Below are positions 8,852 to 15,961 of a stretch of 64,000 nt of DNA, in pieces. The notes under the pieces are model-generated. The model worked only from the letters and a program-made list of their open reading frames with translations. It was not told the DNA's origin and did not search any database. Within the stretch, counting starts at the first letter, position 1, and each line of letters begins with the position of its first letter. The position numbers were made by a program, and so were the translations under genes. Source of the stretch: Burkholderia sp. BCC0506 (lineage in GTDB: Bacteria; Pseudomonadota; Gammaproteobacteria; Burkholderiales; Burkholderiaceae); NCBI RefSeq assembly GCF_902833145.1, contig NZ_CADFEN010000014.1, positions 168,462 through 232,461 on the forward strand, given 5' to 3'.

Positions 8852-10858
8852 ATGTTCGGCAAACTCACACTTTCGGCGATCCCGTTCGATCAGCCCATCA
8901 TCATGGGGGCAGGCGCCTTCATGGGGCTGGTCGTGCTGGGCATTCTCGCCGCGCTGACGATCACCGGCCGCTGGAAATGGCTGTGGACGGAATGGCTGAC
9001 CACGGTCGACCACAAGAGGCTCGGCGTGATGTACATCATCGTCGCGCTGATCATGCTGCTGCGCGGCTTCGCCGACGCGATCATGATGCGCATGCAGCTC
9101 GCGCTCGCATACAACGCGCCCGGTTACCTGCCGCCGCACCACTATGACCAGATCTTCACGGCGCACGGCGTGATCATGATCTTCTTCATGGCGATGGTGT
9201 TCATGGTCGGCCTGATGAACCTGGTCGTGCCGCTGCAGATCGGTGCGCGCGACGTCGCGTTCCCGTTCATCAACTCGCTGTCGTTCTGGATGACGGCGGT
9301 CAGCGCGATCCTGATCAACGTGTCGCTCGTGATCGGCGAATTCGCGCAGACGGGCTGGCTCGCGTACCCGCCGCTGTCGGAGCTGCAGTTCAGTCCGGGA
9401 GTAGGGGTCGACTACTACCTGTGGGCGCTGCAGATCTCCGGTGTCGGCACGCTGCTGACCGGCGTGAATTTCTTCGTGACGATCATCAAGATGCGCGCGC
9501 CGGGCATGACGCTGATGAAGATGCCCGTGTTCACGTGGACGGCCCTCTGCACGAACGTGCTGATCATGGCGTCGTTCCCGATCCTGACCGCGACGCTCGC
9601 GCTGCTCGGCCTCGACCGTTACCTCGGCATGCACTTCTTCACGAACGAAGCCGGCGGCAACGCGATGCTGTACCTGAACCTGATCTGGGCGTGGGGCCAT
9701 CCGGAGGTGTACATCCTGATCCTGCCGGCGTTCGGGATCTTCTCGGAAGTCATCGCGACGTTCGCGAAGAAGCCGCTGTTCGGCTACAAGACGATGGTGT
9801 ATGCGACCTGCGCGATCATGGTGCTGTCGTTCCTCGTGTGGCTGCATCACTTCTTCACGATGGGCTCCGGCGCGAACGTGAACGCGTTCTTCGGGATCAT
9901 GACGATGATCATCGCGATTCCGACCGGCGTGAAGGTGTTCAACTGGCTGTTCACGATGTATCGCGGCCGGATCGCGTTCACGACACCCGTGCTGTGGACG
10001 ATCGGCTTCATGGTCACGTTCACGCTCGGCGGCATGACCGGCGTGATGATGGCGATTCCGGGCGCGGACTTCGTGCTGCACAACAGCCTGTTCCTGATCG
10101 CGCACTTCCACAACGTGATCATCGGCGGCGTGCTGTTCGGCTATCTCGCGGGCTTCAACTACTGGTTCCCGAAGGCGTTCGGCTTCAAGCTGAACGAGAA
10201 GCTCGGCAAGGCCGCGTTCTGGTTCTGGCAGGTCGGCTTCTACGTCGCGTTCGTGCCGCTCTACGTGCTCGGCTTCATGGGCATGACGCGCCGCCTGAAC
10301 CACTACGACAACCCGGCCTGGCATCCGTGGCTGCTGGTCGCCGCGTTCGGCGCCGTGCTGATCGCGATCGGCATCGCGTGCCAGCTGCTGCAGCTGGTGG
10401 TCAGCATCCGCAACCGCAACCTGCCTGCGTACCGCGACACGACGGGCGACCCGTGGGGCGGCCGCACGCTGGAGTGGGCGACCTCGTCGCCGCCGGCCGA
10501 CTACAACTTCGCGGTGATCCCGCAGGTACGCACGCTCGACGCGTATGCGGACATGAAGGCGCGCGGCGAAGGCCGGCCGAACCCGGCGGCGATGCGCGAC
10601 ATCCACATGCCGTCGAATACCTGTGCGGGCCTCGTGATCGCGATCTTCAGCCTCGTGCTCGGCTTCGCGCTGGTGTGGCACATCTGGTGGATGGCGATCG
10701 GCGGGCTCGTCGGGATCGTCGCGACGCTCGTGATCTACAGCTCGCGCGACAACGACGGCTATTACATCCCTGCGTCGACGGTGCGCAAGACCGAAGACAA
10801 GCAGCCGACGCAGCGCACGGCCGCGCGCGTCGACGACGTGGAACTGGAGGCCAACTGA
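8852..10858 (+). CDS. cyoB: cytochrome bo3 ubiquinol oxidase subunit I
   Basis: The catalytic heme-copper subunit (668 residues), which reduces O2 to water with electrons from ubiquinol while pumping protons. Diagnostic motifs are all present: [12 protein letters not shown] and [14 protein letters not shown] (quinone-site Arg, Asp and His, and a low-spin heme His), [12 protein letters not shown] (CuB His and cross-linked Tyr), the HHFFTMG His pair, and HFHNVIIGG (high- and low-spin heme ligands). About 15 membrane segments are expected. Three bases separate it from cyoA, and its stop overlaps the cyoC start by one base (TGATG), so translation is probably coupled. Confidence 0.98.
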   Translation: MFGKLTLSAIPFDQPIIMGAGAFMGLVVLGILAALTITGRWKWLWTEWLTTVDHKRLGVMYIIVALIMLLRGFADAIMMRMQLALAYNAPGYLPPHHYDQIFTAHGVIMIFFMAMVFMVGLMNLVVPLQIGARDVAFPFINSLSFWMTAVSAILINVSLVIGEFAQTGWLAYPPLSELQFSPGVGVDYYLWALQISGVGTLLTGVNFFVTIIKMRAPGMTLMKMPVFTWTALCTNVLIMASFPILTATLALLGLDRYLGMHFFTNEAGGNAMLYLNLIWAWGHPEVYILILPAFGIFSEVIATFAKKPLFGYKTMVYATCAIMVLSFLVWLHHFFTMGSGANVNAFFGIMTMIIAIPTGVKVFNWLFTMYRGRIAFTTPVLWTIGFMVTFTLGGMTGVMMAIPGADFVLHNSLFLIAHFHNVIIGGVLFGYLAGFNYWFPKAFGFKLNEKLGKAAFWFWQVGFYVAFVPLYVLGFMGMTRRLNHYDNPAWHPWLLVAAFGAVLIAIGIACQLLQLVVSIRNRNLPAYRDTTGDPWGGRTLEWATSSPPADYNFAVIPQVRTLDAYADMKARGEGRPNPAAMRDIHMPSNTCAGLVIAIFSLVLGFALVWHIWWMAIGGLVGIVATLVIYSSRDNDGYYIPASTVRKTEDKQPTQRTAARVDDVELEAN

Positions 10859-11466
10859 TGTTGCAGAAAACCCTGAGCGCGACCCTGCTCGAGCACGACG
10901 ACCATCCGCCGTCGCATTCAGTGTTCGGGTTCTGGCTGTACCTGATGACCGACTGCGTGATCTTCGCGGCGCTGTTCGCGACGTTCGCGGTGCTGGGCAA
11001 CCAGTACGCGGGCGGTCCGACCGCGAAGGACCTGTTCGACATTCCGGGTGTCGCGGTCGAAACCGCCGCGCTGCTGTTGTCGAGCATCACCTACGGCTTC
11101 GCGATGCTCGCGGCGTACAAGCAGCGGCGCGGTGCGCTGCTCGCATGGCTCGCGGTGACGTTCGTGCTCGGCGCGGCGTTTCTCGCGATGGAACTGCGCG
11201 AGTTCTCGCATCTGATCGCGGAAGGCGCCGGCCCGCAGCGCAGCGCGTTCCTGTCGGCGTTCTTCACGCTGGTCGGCACCCACGGGCTGCACGTGACGGC
11301 CGGCCTGTTGTGGATGATCGTGCTGGCCGCGCAGATCGTGTTGCGCGGCGGCGACCTGACCGATCGCGACCTGCGACGCCTGACGTGCCTGAGCCTGTTC
11401 TGGCACTTCCTCGACATCGTGTGGATCTGCGTGTTTTCCTTTGTCTATCTCGCGAGCGTGATCTAA
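10858..11466 (+). CDS. cyoC: cytochrome bo3 ubiquinol oxidase subunit III
   Basis: A 202-residue, five-helix subunit of the heme-copper oxidase family, without redox centres; it stabilises subunit I. It contains [19 protein letters not shown] at residues 21-39, the conserved [14 protein letters not shown], and a C-terminal [17 protein letters not shown]. The ATG overlaps the cyoB stop and cyoD starts directly after its stop. The frame is open well upstream inside cyoB, but only this start gives the family N-terminus. Confidence 0.96.
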   Translation: MLQKTLSATLLEHDDHPPSHSVFGFWLYLMTDCVIFAALFATFAVLGNQYAGGPTAKDLFDIPGVAVETAALLLSSITYGFAMLAAYKQRRGALLAWLAVTFVLGAAFLAMELREFSHLIAEGAGPQRSAFLSAFFTLVGTHGLHVTAGLLWMIVLAAQIVLRGGDLTDRDLRRLTCLSLFWHFLDIVWICVFSFVYLASVI

Positions 11467-11799
11467 ATGGCCCATTCGCATTCGTCTCAACTCGAAGAAG
11501 GGCACGGCAGTGTCGGCGGCTACGTCGCCGGTTTCATCCTGTCGGTGCTGCTCACGGCCGCGTCGTTCGGCCTCGTGATGGGCGGCGTGCTGTCGCCGCA
11601 TGCGTCGCTGATCGGGCTGGCCGTGCTCGCCTTCGTGCAGATCGTCGTGCACCTCGTGTACTTCCTGCACATGAACGGCTCGTCGGGCCAGCGCTGGAAC
11701 GTGATGGCGTTCAGCTATACGGTGCTGACCGCGGCGATCCTGATCGTCGGCACGCTGTGGGTGATGCACAACGTCAGCATGAACATGATGTCGCGTTGA
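11467..11799 (+). CDS. cyoD: cytochrome bo3 ubiquinol oxidase subunit IV
   Basis: A 110-residue, three-helix subunit with the CyoD family text GSVGGYVAGFILSVLLT, AFVQIVVHLVYFLHMN and a final hydrophobic helix ending in WVMHNVS. It assists assembly of the CuB site in subunit I. It starts immediately after cyoC. No cyoE (heme O synthase) follows; the operon ends at a strong terminator, so heme O synthesis must be encoded elsewhere. Confidence 0.95.
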   Translation: MAHSHSSQLEEGHGSVGGYVAGFILSVLLTAASFGLVMGGVLSPHASLIGLAVLAFVQIVVHLVYFLHMNGSSGQRWNVMAFSYTVLTAAILIVGTLWVMHNVSMNMMSR

Positions 11800-11844
11800 G
11801 CGGCAGCGTGGCGCAACGGGTTCACATCCGTGCGTGTTCATGAA

Positions 11845-11880
11845 GAAAAGGCGGCACGCAGGTGCCGCCTTTTCGCTTTT
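11845..11880. terminator. terminator after cyoABCD
   Basis: Perfect 13-bp stem GAAAAGGCGGCAC/GTGCCGCCTTTTC with a GCAG loop (11845-11874), A-rich on one side and T-rich on the other. It can serve both cyoD and the convergent DUF4148 gene. Confidence 0.88.
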
Positions 11881-11907
11881 CCGGCTGCATCGGGCCGGAC
11901 CGTGCGG

Positions 11908-12207
11908 TCAGCGGTGCGTGCCCGCGTCGGCCGTCAGCGCGTGCGTGCAGTCGGCGCGGTACTCGGCGGCGAGCCGATGCTTCGCGTCGGCGAGATCGTC
12001 GGGGTAGTACGGGCTCGCGTGGGCCGGCTCGTAGCCGACCTGTTCGAGTTCGCTCAGTTCGCGCACCAGATCCGCACGCGTGACGCTGCTGCCCGTGTGC
12101 ACGAACGGGTACGCGTTGCATTCCTGCGGGGTGAGGTGGGGGCCCGCGAGCGCGGCGGTGCTGGCGCATGCGAGCAGCATGCAGACGATGGGGGTCGACA
12201 GTTTCAT
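11908..12207 (-). CDS. small secreted DUF4148-type protein
   Basis: 99 residues with a clear Sec signal peptide (MKLSTPIVCMLLACASTAAL, cleavage near ALAG at about residue 21). The mature part has the pattern of the Burkholderia DUF4148 family: VTRADLVRELSELEQVGYEPA followed by SPYYPDDL. Two Cys (30 and 87) could form a disulfide in the periplasm. Function is unknown. AGGAG lies 8 bases before the ATG. It is transcribed divergently from the two-component regulator at 12427, and the shared upstream region holds two matching dyads, so control by that system is plausible but unproven. Confidence 0.8.
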   Translation of the reverse strand: MKLSTPIVCMLLACASTAALAGPHLTPQECNAYPFVHTGSSVTRADLVRELSELEQVGYEPAHASPYYPDDLADAKHRLAAEYRADCTHALTADAGTHR

Positions 12208-12289
12208 CCGGTAGCTCCTGGGTTTCGCGGCCCGATGCCGCTTGACTGTCAGCGTAGGCGGGCGAGGTCGCAGGGCGCGCGACGTGCGG

Positions 12290-12305
12290 ATGAAGGATGT
12301 TTCAT
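12290..12305. promoter_or_regulatory. dyad ATGAA-N6-TTCAT, copy 1
   Basis: A 16-bp inverted repeat in the divergent region between the DUF4148 gene and the two-component genes, with GATG in the centre. It is matched by a second copy 37 bases downstream. A candidate operator. Confidence 0.45.
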
Positions 12306-12326
12306 GTACGCACGTCGCGATGCCGG

Positions 12327-12342
12327 ATGAAGTTATTTTCAT
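12327..12342. promoter_or_regulatory. dyad ATGAA-N6-TTCAT, copy 2
   Basis: The second 16-bp dyad, sharing flanking CGG and ATGAAG with copy 1. It lies just upstream of a possible -10 element TACGAT (12370-12375) that has no good -35, as expected of an activated promoter for the regulator gene at 12427. Confidence 0.45.
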
Positions 12343-12426
12343 CTGGCGCCGCACGGCGGTCGCGACGCTTACGATAGTGGCGGGCGCATCGTGCGCGCCC
12401 GTCTTGACGTTCATTGCGAGGGAACC

Positions 12427-13101
12427 ATGCGAGTACTGACGGTCGAGGACGATACGGTGACCGCGAACGAAATCGTCGGCGAACTGACCGCGCGCGGGTT
12501 CGAGGTCGACTGGATCGACAACGGCCGCGAAGGGATGATGCGCGCGATGAGCGCATCGTACGATGCGATCACGCTCGACCGGATGCTGCCGGGCGCGGAC
12601 GGCCTCGCGATCGTGACCGCGATGCGCACGGTCGGCATCGACACGCCGGTGCTGATGCTGAGCGCGCTCGGCGACGTCGACGAGCGCATCCGCGGGCTGC
12701 GCGCGGGCGGCGACGATTACCTGACGAAGCCGTTCGATTCCGGCGAACTGAGCGCGCGCATCGAAGTGCTGCTGCGCCGCCGGCAGGCGGCGGGCGTGCC
12801 GCAGCAGGCGCGGCTGAAGGTCGGTGCGCTCGAGCTCGACCTCATTTCGCGCTGCGCGCGCCGCGGCGCCGACGAGATTCCATTGCTGCCGACCGAATTC
12901 CGCGTGCTCGAATTCATGATGCGCAACGCGGGCCAGACGATCACGCGCACGATGCTGTTCGAGGCCGTATGGGGCTATCACTTCGATCCCGGCACCAACC
13001 TGATCGACGTCCACATGGGCCGGCTGCGCAAGAAGATCGATCCTCCCGGTGCCGAGCCGATGATCCAGACGGTGCGCGGATCGGGTTACGTGCTCGCTTG
13101 A
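12427..13101 (+). CDS. OmpR/PhoB-family response regulator
   Basis: 224 residues. The receiver domain (1-120) has the acidic pair EDD at residues 7-9, phospho-acceptor Asp51 in ITLDRMLPG, the conserved switch Ser in LMLSALG and Lys in YLTKPF. The C-terminal winged helix (about 125-223) has LLPTEFRVLEFMMRN and the recognition helix NLIDVHMGRLRKK, ending in VRGSGYVL. It binds DNA when phosphorylated by its kinase partner, encoded 11 bases downstream. ATG 12427 is preceded by GAGGGA; an upstream in-frame start at 12391 would add 12 atypical residues. The resemblance is to the CopR/IrlR/QseB group, but the signal is not known. Confidence 0.92.
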   Translation: MRVLTVEDDTVTANEIVGELTARGFEVDWIDNGREGMMRAMSASYDAITLDRMLPGADGLAIVTAMRTVGIDTPVLMLSALGDVDERIRGLRAGGDDYLTKPFDSGELSARIEVLLRRRQAAGVPQQARLKVGALELDLISRCARRGADEIPLLPTEFRVLEFMMRNAGQTITRTMLFEAVWGYHFDPGTNLIDVHMGRLRKKIDPPGAEPMIQTVRGSGYVLA

Positions 13102-13112
13102 CGGAGGCGCCG

Positions 13113-14504
13113 ATGGACGCAGCCCGCGCGGCGAACTTCACGCGCCGCTGGCATACGACGACGTTTCGCTGGCTGTGCGCGTACGCGGCGATCTTCTCGG
13201 TGTCGCTGCTGCTGCTCGCGGGCGTGATCAGCGTGGCCGCGACGCACACGATGACGCGCGACACCGACGAGGTGCTCGCGTGGCAACTGATCTATTTCGA
13301 TTCGATTCCCGATGCCGAGCTGCCGCTCGCGATCCATCGGCGGCTCGAGCACGAGCACATGCACACGAACTTCTACGGGCTGTTCGATGCGGGCGGGCGC
13401 CGCGTGGCCGGCGACATCGCGGCGCCGCCCGTGCTGCGCACGGATCGCCACGGCCGGACGCTGAACCGCACGCTCGCGCTGCTCGACGGCCAATCGTCGC
13501 CGATCGTGCGCGCGATGGCCGTGCGCCGCGACGACGGCATGACGCTCGTGGTCGCGCGCGACCTGTCGCATTTCATCCAGATCCGCGAAGTCGCGATCCG
13601 CGGGCTCGTGATCGGCGGCGTGGTGATCCTGATCGCGGGCATCGCCGGCGGCAGCATGCTCGGCATGCGGCAGATGCGCCGCGTCGCCGCGATCCGGCGC
13701 GTCACCCGGCAGATCGCCGAAGGCGATCTCGGCAAGCGGCTGCCCGTCGGTCGCTACGACGAACTCGATCTGCTCGCGCATCTCGTGAACCACATGCTCG
13801 ACGAAGTCGAGCGGCTGATGGGCGAGGTGCGCCATACCTGCGACGGGATCGCGCACGACCTGCGCACGCCGCTCGCACGCGTGCATACGATGCTGGCGCG
13901 GCTCGCCGACCAGCCGTTCTGCGCGCACGATTCCGCGTCGGCGGCGCTGCTGGCGTCGGCGCGGGACGAAACCGACCGGCTGCTCGAACGTTTTCGCGCG
14001 ATGCTGCGCATCTCCGAGATCGGCACGCTGAGCCGGCGCGGCGGCTTCGCCGCGGTGGACGTCGCGGCCTTGCTGCGCGACGTGTGCGAACTTTACGAGC
14101 CGCTGGCCGAGGACGTCGACGTGTCGTTCGCGCTCGAGGCGGCCGCGGTCGACGGCATCCATGGCGATCGTGCGTTGCTGTTCGAGGCGTTCAGCAATCT
14201 CGCGGACAACGCGATCAAGTTCACGCCGCCGGGCGGCCGCGTGCGCGTCGTGCTCGAGGCGACGCCGCACGGTCCGCTCGTCCGGTTCGAGGACACCGGG
14301 CCGGGCATTGCGCCCGGCGAGCGCAACGCGGTGCTCGAACGCTTCTATCGCGGCGAGCGCACGCGCCATGTGCACGGCTCGGGGCTCGGGTTGAGCATCG
14401 TGTCGGCGGTGATGCGCGTGCACGGTTTCGCGCTGCGGATCGGCGATGCGCAGCCGGCCGGGGCGGCGATCACGGTCGAATGCTGGCCGCGTTCGCTCGC
14501 ATGA
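13113..14504 (+). CDS. sensor histidine kinase
   Basis: A 463-residue inner-membrane kinase, partner of the preceding regulator. Transmembrane helix 1 spans about 19-41 and helix 2 about 163-184, bracketing a 120-residue periplasmic sensor. A HAMP linker follows (185-235), with DELDLLAHLVNHMLD. The H-box DGIAHDLRTPLARVH gives His248 as phospho-acceptor. The ATPase has N-box NLADNAIKFTPPGG, G1 DTGPGIAPGE and G2 GSGLGLSIV. The sensor segment has four His within ten residues (75, 80, 82, 84), hinting at metal or acid sensing. GGAGG precedes the ATG. A further regulator gene with a non-phosphorylatable receiver follows 19 bases later. Confidence 0.92.
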   Translation: MDAARAANFTRRWHTTTFRWLCAYAAIFSVSLLLLAGVISVAATHTMTRDTDEVLAWQLIYFDSIPDAELPLAIHRRLEHEHMHTNFYGLFDAGGRRVAGDIAAPPVLRTDRHGRTLNRTLALLDGQSSPIVRAMAVRRDDGMTLVVARDLSHFIQIREVAIRGLVIGGVVILIAGIAGGSMLGMRQMRRVAAIRRVTRQIAEGDLGKRLPVGRYDELDLLAHLVNHMLDEVERLMGEVRHTCDGIAHDLRTPLARVHTMLARLADQPFCAHDSASAALLASARDETDRLLERFRAMLRISEIGTLSRRGGFAAVDVAALLRDVCELYEPLAEDVDVSFALEAAAVDGIHGDRALLFEAFSNLADNAIKFTPPGGRVRVVLEATPHGPLVRFEDTGPGIAPGERNAVLERFYRGERTRHVHGSGLGLSIVSAVMRVHGFALRIGDAQPAGAAITVECWPRSLA

Positions 14505-14523
14505 TGCAGAAGGAGAGCAGGCG

Positions 14524-15189
14524 ATGCGCATCCTGCTGATTGCTCCGCCGGGCCCGGACGCGTCGCGGCTCGACAAGGCGTTTCGAGAGAGCATGCACGG
14601 CGTCGAGCGTGTCGACGAATGGCGCGATGGCTGTTTCGCGGCGACGCAGGACCGCTTCGACGCAATCGTGATCGTCGCGGTCGAAGGGGCTTCCGTGCCG
14701 GCGATTCTCGACGGATTGCCGCGGCTCGCCGCGTCGGCCGGCAACGCGACGATTGCCGCGATCGTCGCCGGCGCCTCGTCCGCCCGCCGTGCGCGGATGC
14801 TGAAGGCCGGCTGCGACATCTGCCTGGCCCATCCGTGTTCGTTCGTCGAATTGCACGAGCGGCTGCGCGCGCTGTGGCGCCGCGCGGGCGTCATCGCGAT
14901 GCGCGAATCGATCCGGCTCGACACGGCGACGCGCGCCCTCGAGGAGCCGGGCCGGCGGCTCGCGCTCAGCGCACGGGAATTTCGCGTCGTCGAATGCCTG
15001 TTGCGCGAAGCGGGGCGGCCGGTCGGGCGTGATGCCGTGCTGCGTTATGCGTGGGACGATGCCGACATCGAACCCGAAACGGTCAATGCGCTCGTCGTGC
15101 GGTTGCGGCGCAAGCTGGCCGCGCACGCGTTCTCCGCACGGATCGAAACGGTTGCGCGGTTCGGCTTCCGGCTCGACACGGGCGGGTGA
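14524..15189 (+). CDS. OmpR-type regulator with degenerate receiver
   Basis: 221 residues with the layout of an OmpR-family response regulator, but with the receiver active site gone. The acidic pair near residue 8 is APP, the phospho-acceptor position is Val51 (FDAIVIVAVEG where the neighbour has ITLDRMLPG), and the conserved Lys is His103 (CLAHPCSF). The C-terminal winged helix is intact: LALSAREFRVVECLLREAGRPVGRDAV, the recognition helix TVNALVVRLRRKL, and ETVARFGFRL. It therefore probably binds DNA but cannot be switched by the normal Asp phosphorylation. It sits 19 bases after the kinase gene, preceded by AAGGAG, so it is co-expressed with a canonical system. Target and signal are unknown. 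Confidence 0.85.
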   Translation: MRILLIAPPGPDASRLDKAFRESMHGVERVDEWRDGCFAATQDRFDAIVIVAVEGASVPAILDGLPRLAASAGNATIAAIVAGASSARRARMLKAGCDICLAHPCSFVELHERLRALWRRAGVIAMRESIRLDTATRALEEPGRRLALSAREFRVVECLLREAGRPVGRDAVLRYAWDDADIEPETVNALVVRLRRKLAAHAFSARIETVARFGFRLDTGG

Positions 15190-15334
15190 CGGGCACGGAT
15201 ATCGACGCTCGGGCGGAGGGTCTTGACGAGCCCGAGCGGCTGGTGCAGGGTGCGCGGCGCCGCCTGACGCCGGGCGCGGAGCAGGGTGCGAGCGGTTTCG
15301 GGAAAGGGCGCGGACGGGCGAGCGGCGTCGATTG

Positions 15335-15390
15335 TTACAAGACGTTAGCGCGGGCTTCCCGTTGCGATGCCGCGCATCAGTTCTTACAAA
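15335..15390 (+). promoter_or_regulatory. two TTACAA motifs upstream of the PXPV gene
   Basis: TTACAA at 15335-15340 and TTACAAA at 15384-15390 lie upstream of a possible -10 TATAGT (15421-15426) that lacks a -35. TTACA-type half-sites are common targets of OmpR-family regulators, two of which are encoded just upstream. Speculative. Confidence 0.25.
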
Positions 15391-15460
15391 CTTGAAATAT
15401 GCGGAGACGGTGCTTGCCGCTATAGTCGAATCACACATGACACAACCAGAAGAGGAATCC

Positions 15461-15820
15461 ATGAAGACTTTGCGTGTTGCCTCGCTCCTGACCGGTATGA
15501 CGGCCTTGCTCGTGTCGGGCGCAGCAATGGCGGGAGTCAATGTCGGGATCAACGTCGGCGTGCCGGCACCGGTCTACGTCGCGCCCGCGCCCGTGTATGC
15601 GCCGCCGCCTCCGCCGCCGGTCGTCTACCAGCCGGCGCCTGTCTATGCCCCGGCGCCCGTGTACGCACCGGCGCCGGCGATCGTGATCGGCTGGCACGGC
15701 GACCGCTACTGGGACGGCCGCCGCTACTGGGGCCGCGACGAGTGGTATCGCCATCATGGCCGCGGCTGGGGCGGCGATCGCGGTCACTGGGATCATGGCC
15801 GCCACAACGGCTGGCGCTGA
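15461..15820 (+). CDS. secreted PXPV-repeat protein
   Basis: 119 residues. It has a Sec signal peptide with cleavage after GAAMA (about residue 24), then a low-complexity stretch of APAPVY / YAPAPVY units and a PPPPPP run typical of the PXPV repeat family. The tail is rich in Trp, His, Arg and Gly (RYWDGRRYWGRDEWYRHHGR, then more H and W). It is probably periplasmic or surface-exposed. Function is unknown; the His/Trp/Arg-rich tail could bind metal or anionic polymers, which is inference only. AGAGGA precedes the ATG. It follows the two-component cluster and ends at its own terminator. Confidence 0.8.
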   Translation: MKTLRVASLLTGMTALLVSGAAMAGVNVGINVGVPAPVYVAPAPVYAPPPPPPVVYQPAPVYAPAPVYAPAPAIVIGWHGDRYWDGRRYWGRDEWYRHHGRGWGGDRGHWDHGRHNGWR

Positions 15821-15867
15821 TCGACGGGTCGCGCATGCGCGCCGCGTGCGCGACAACGGCTCATGAA

Positions 15868-15896
15868 GAAACCGCCCGTGTGGCGGTTTTCTTTTG
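15868..15896 (+). terminator. terminator after PXPV gene
   Basis: AAACCGCC pairs with GGCGGTTT around CGTGT, followed by a T-rich tail (TCTTTT). Confidence 0.8.
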
Positions 15897-15961
15897 GCTT
15901 GACGGATTGAATAGGTAGAATCGTCCCACGTTACTACCCTCATTCGACCGACAGAGCCTCT

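Noticed and set aside
8144-10681. An 845-codon minus-strand frame opposite cyoA and cyoB
   Set aside because: Antisense shadow of highly conserved genes; extreme Arg/His/Asp composition.
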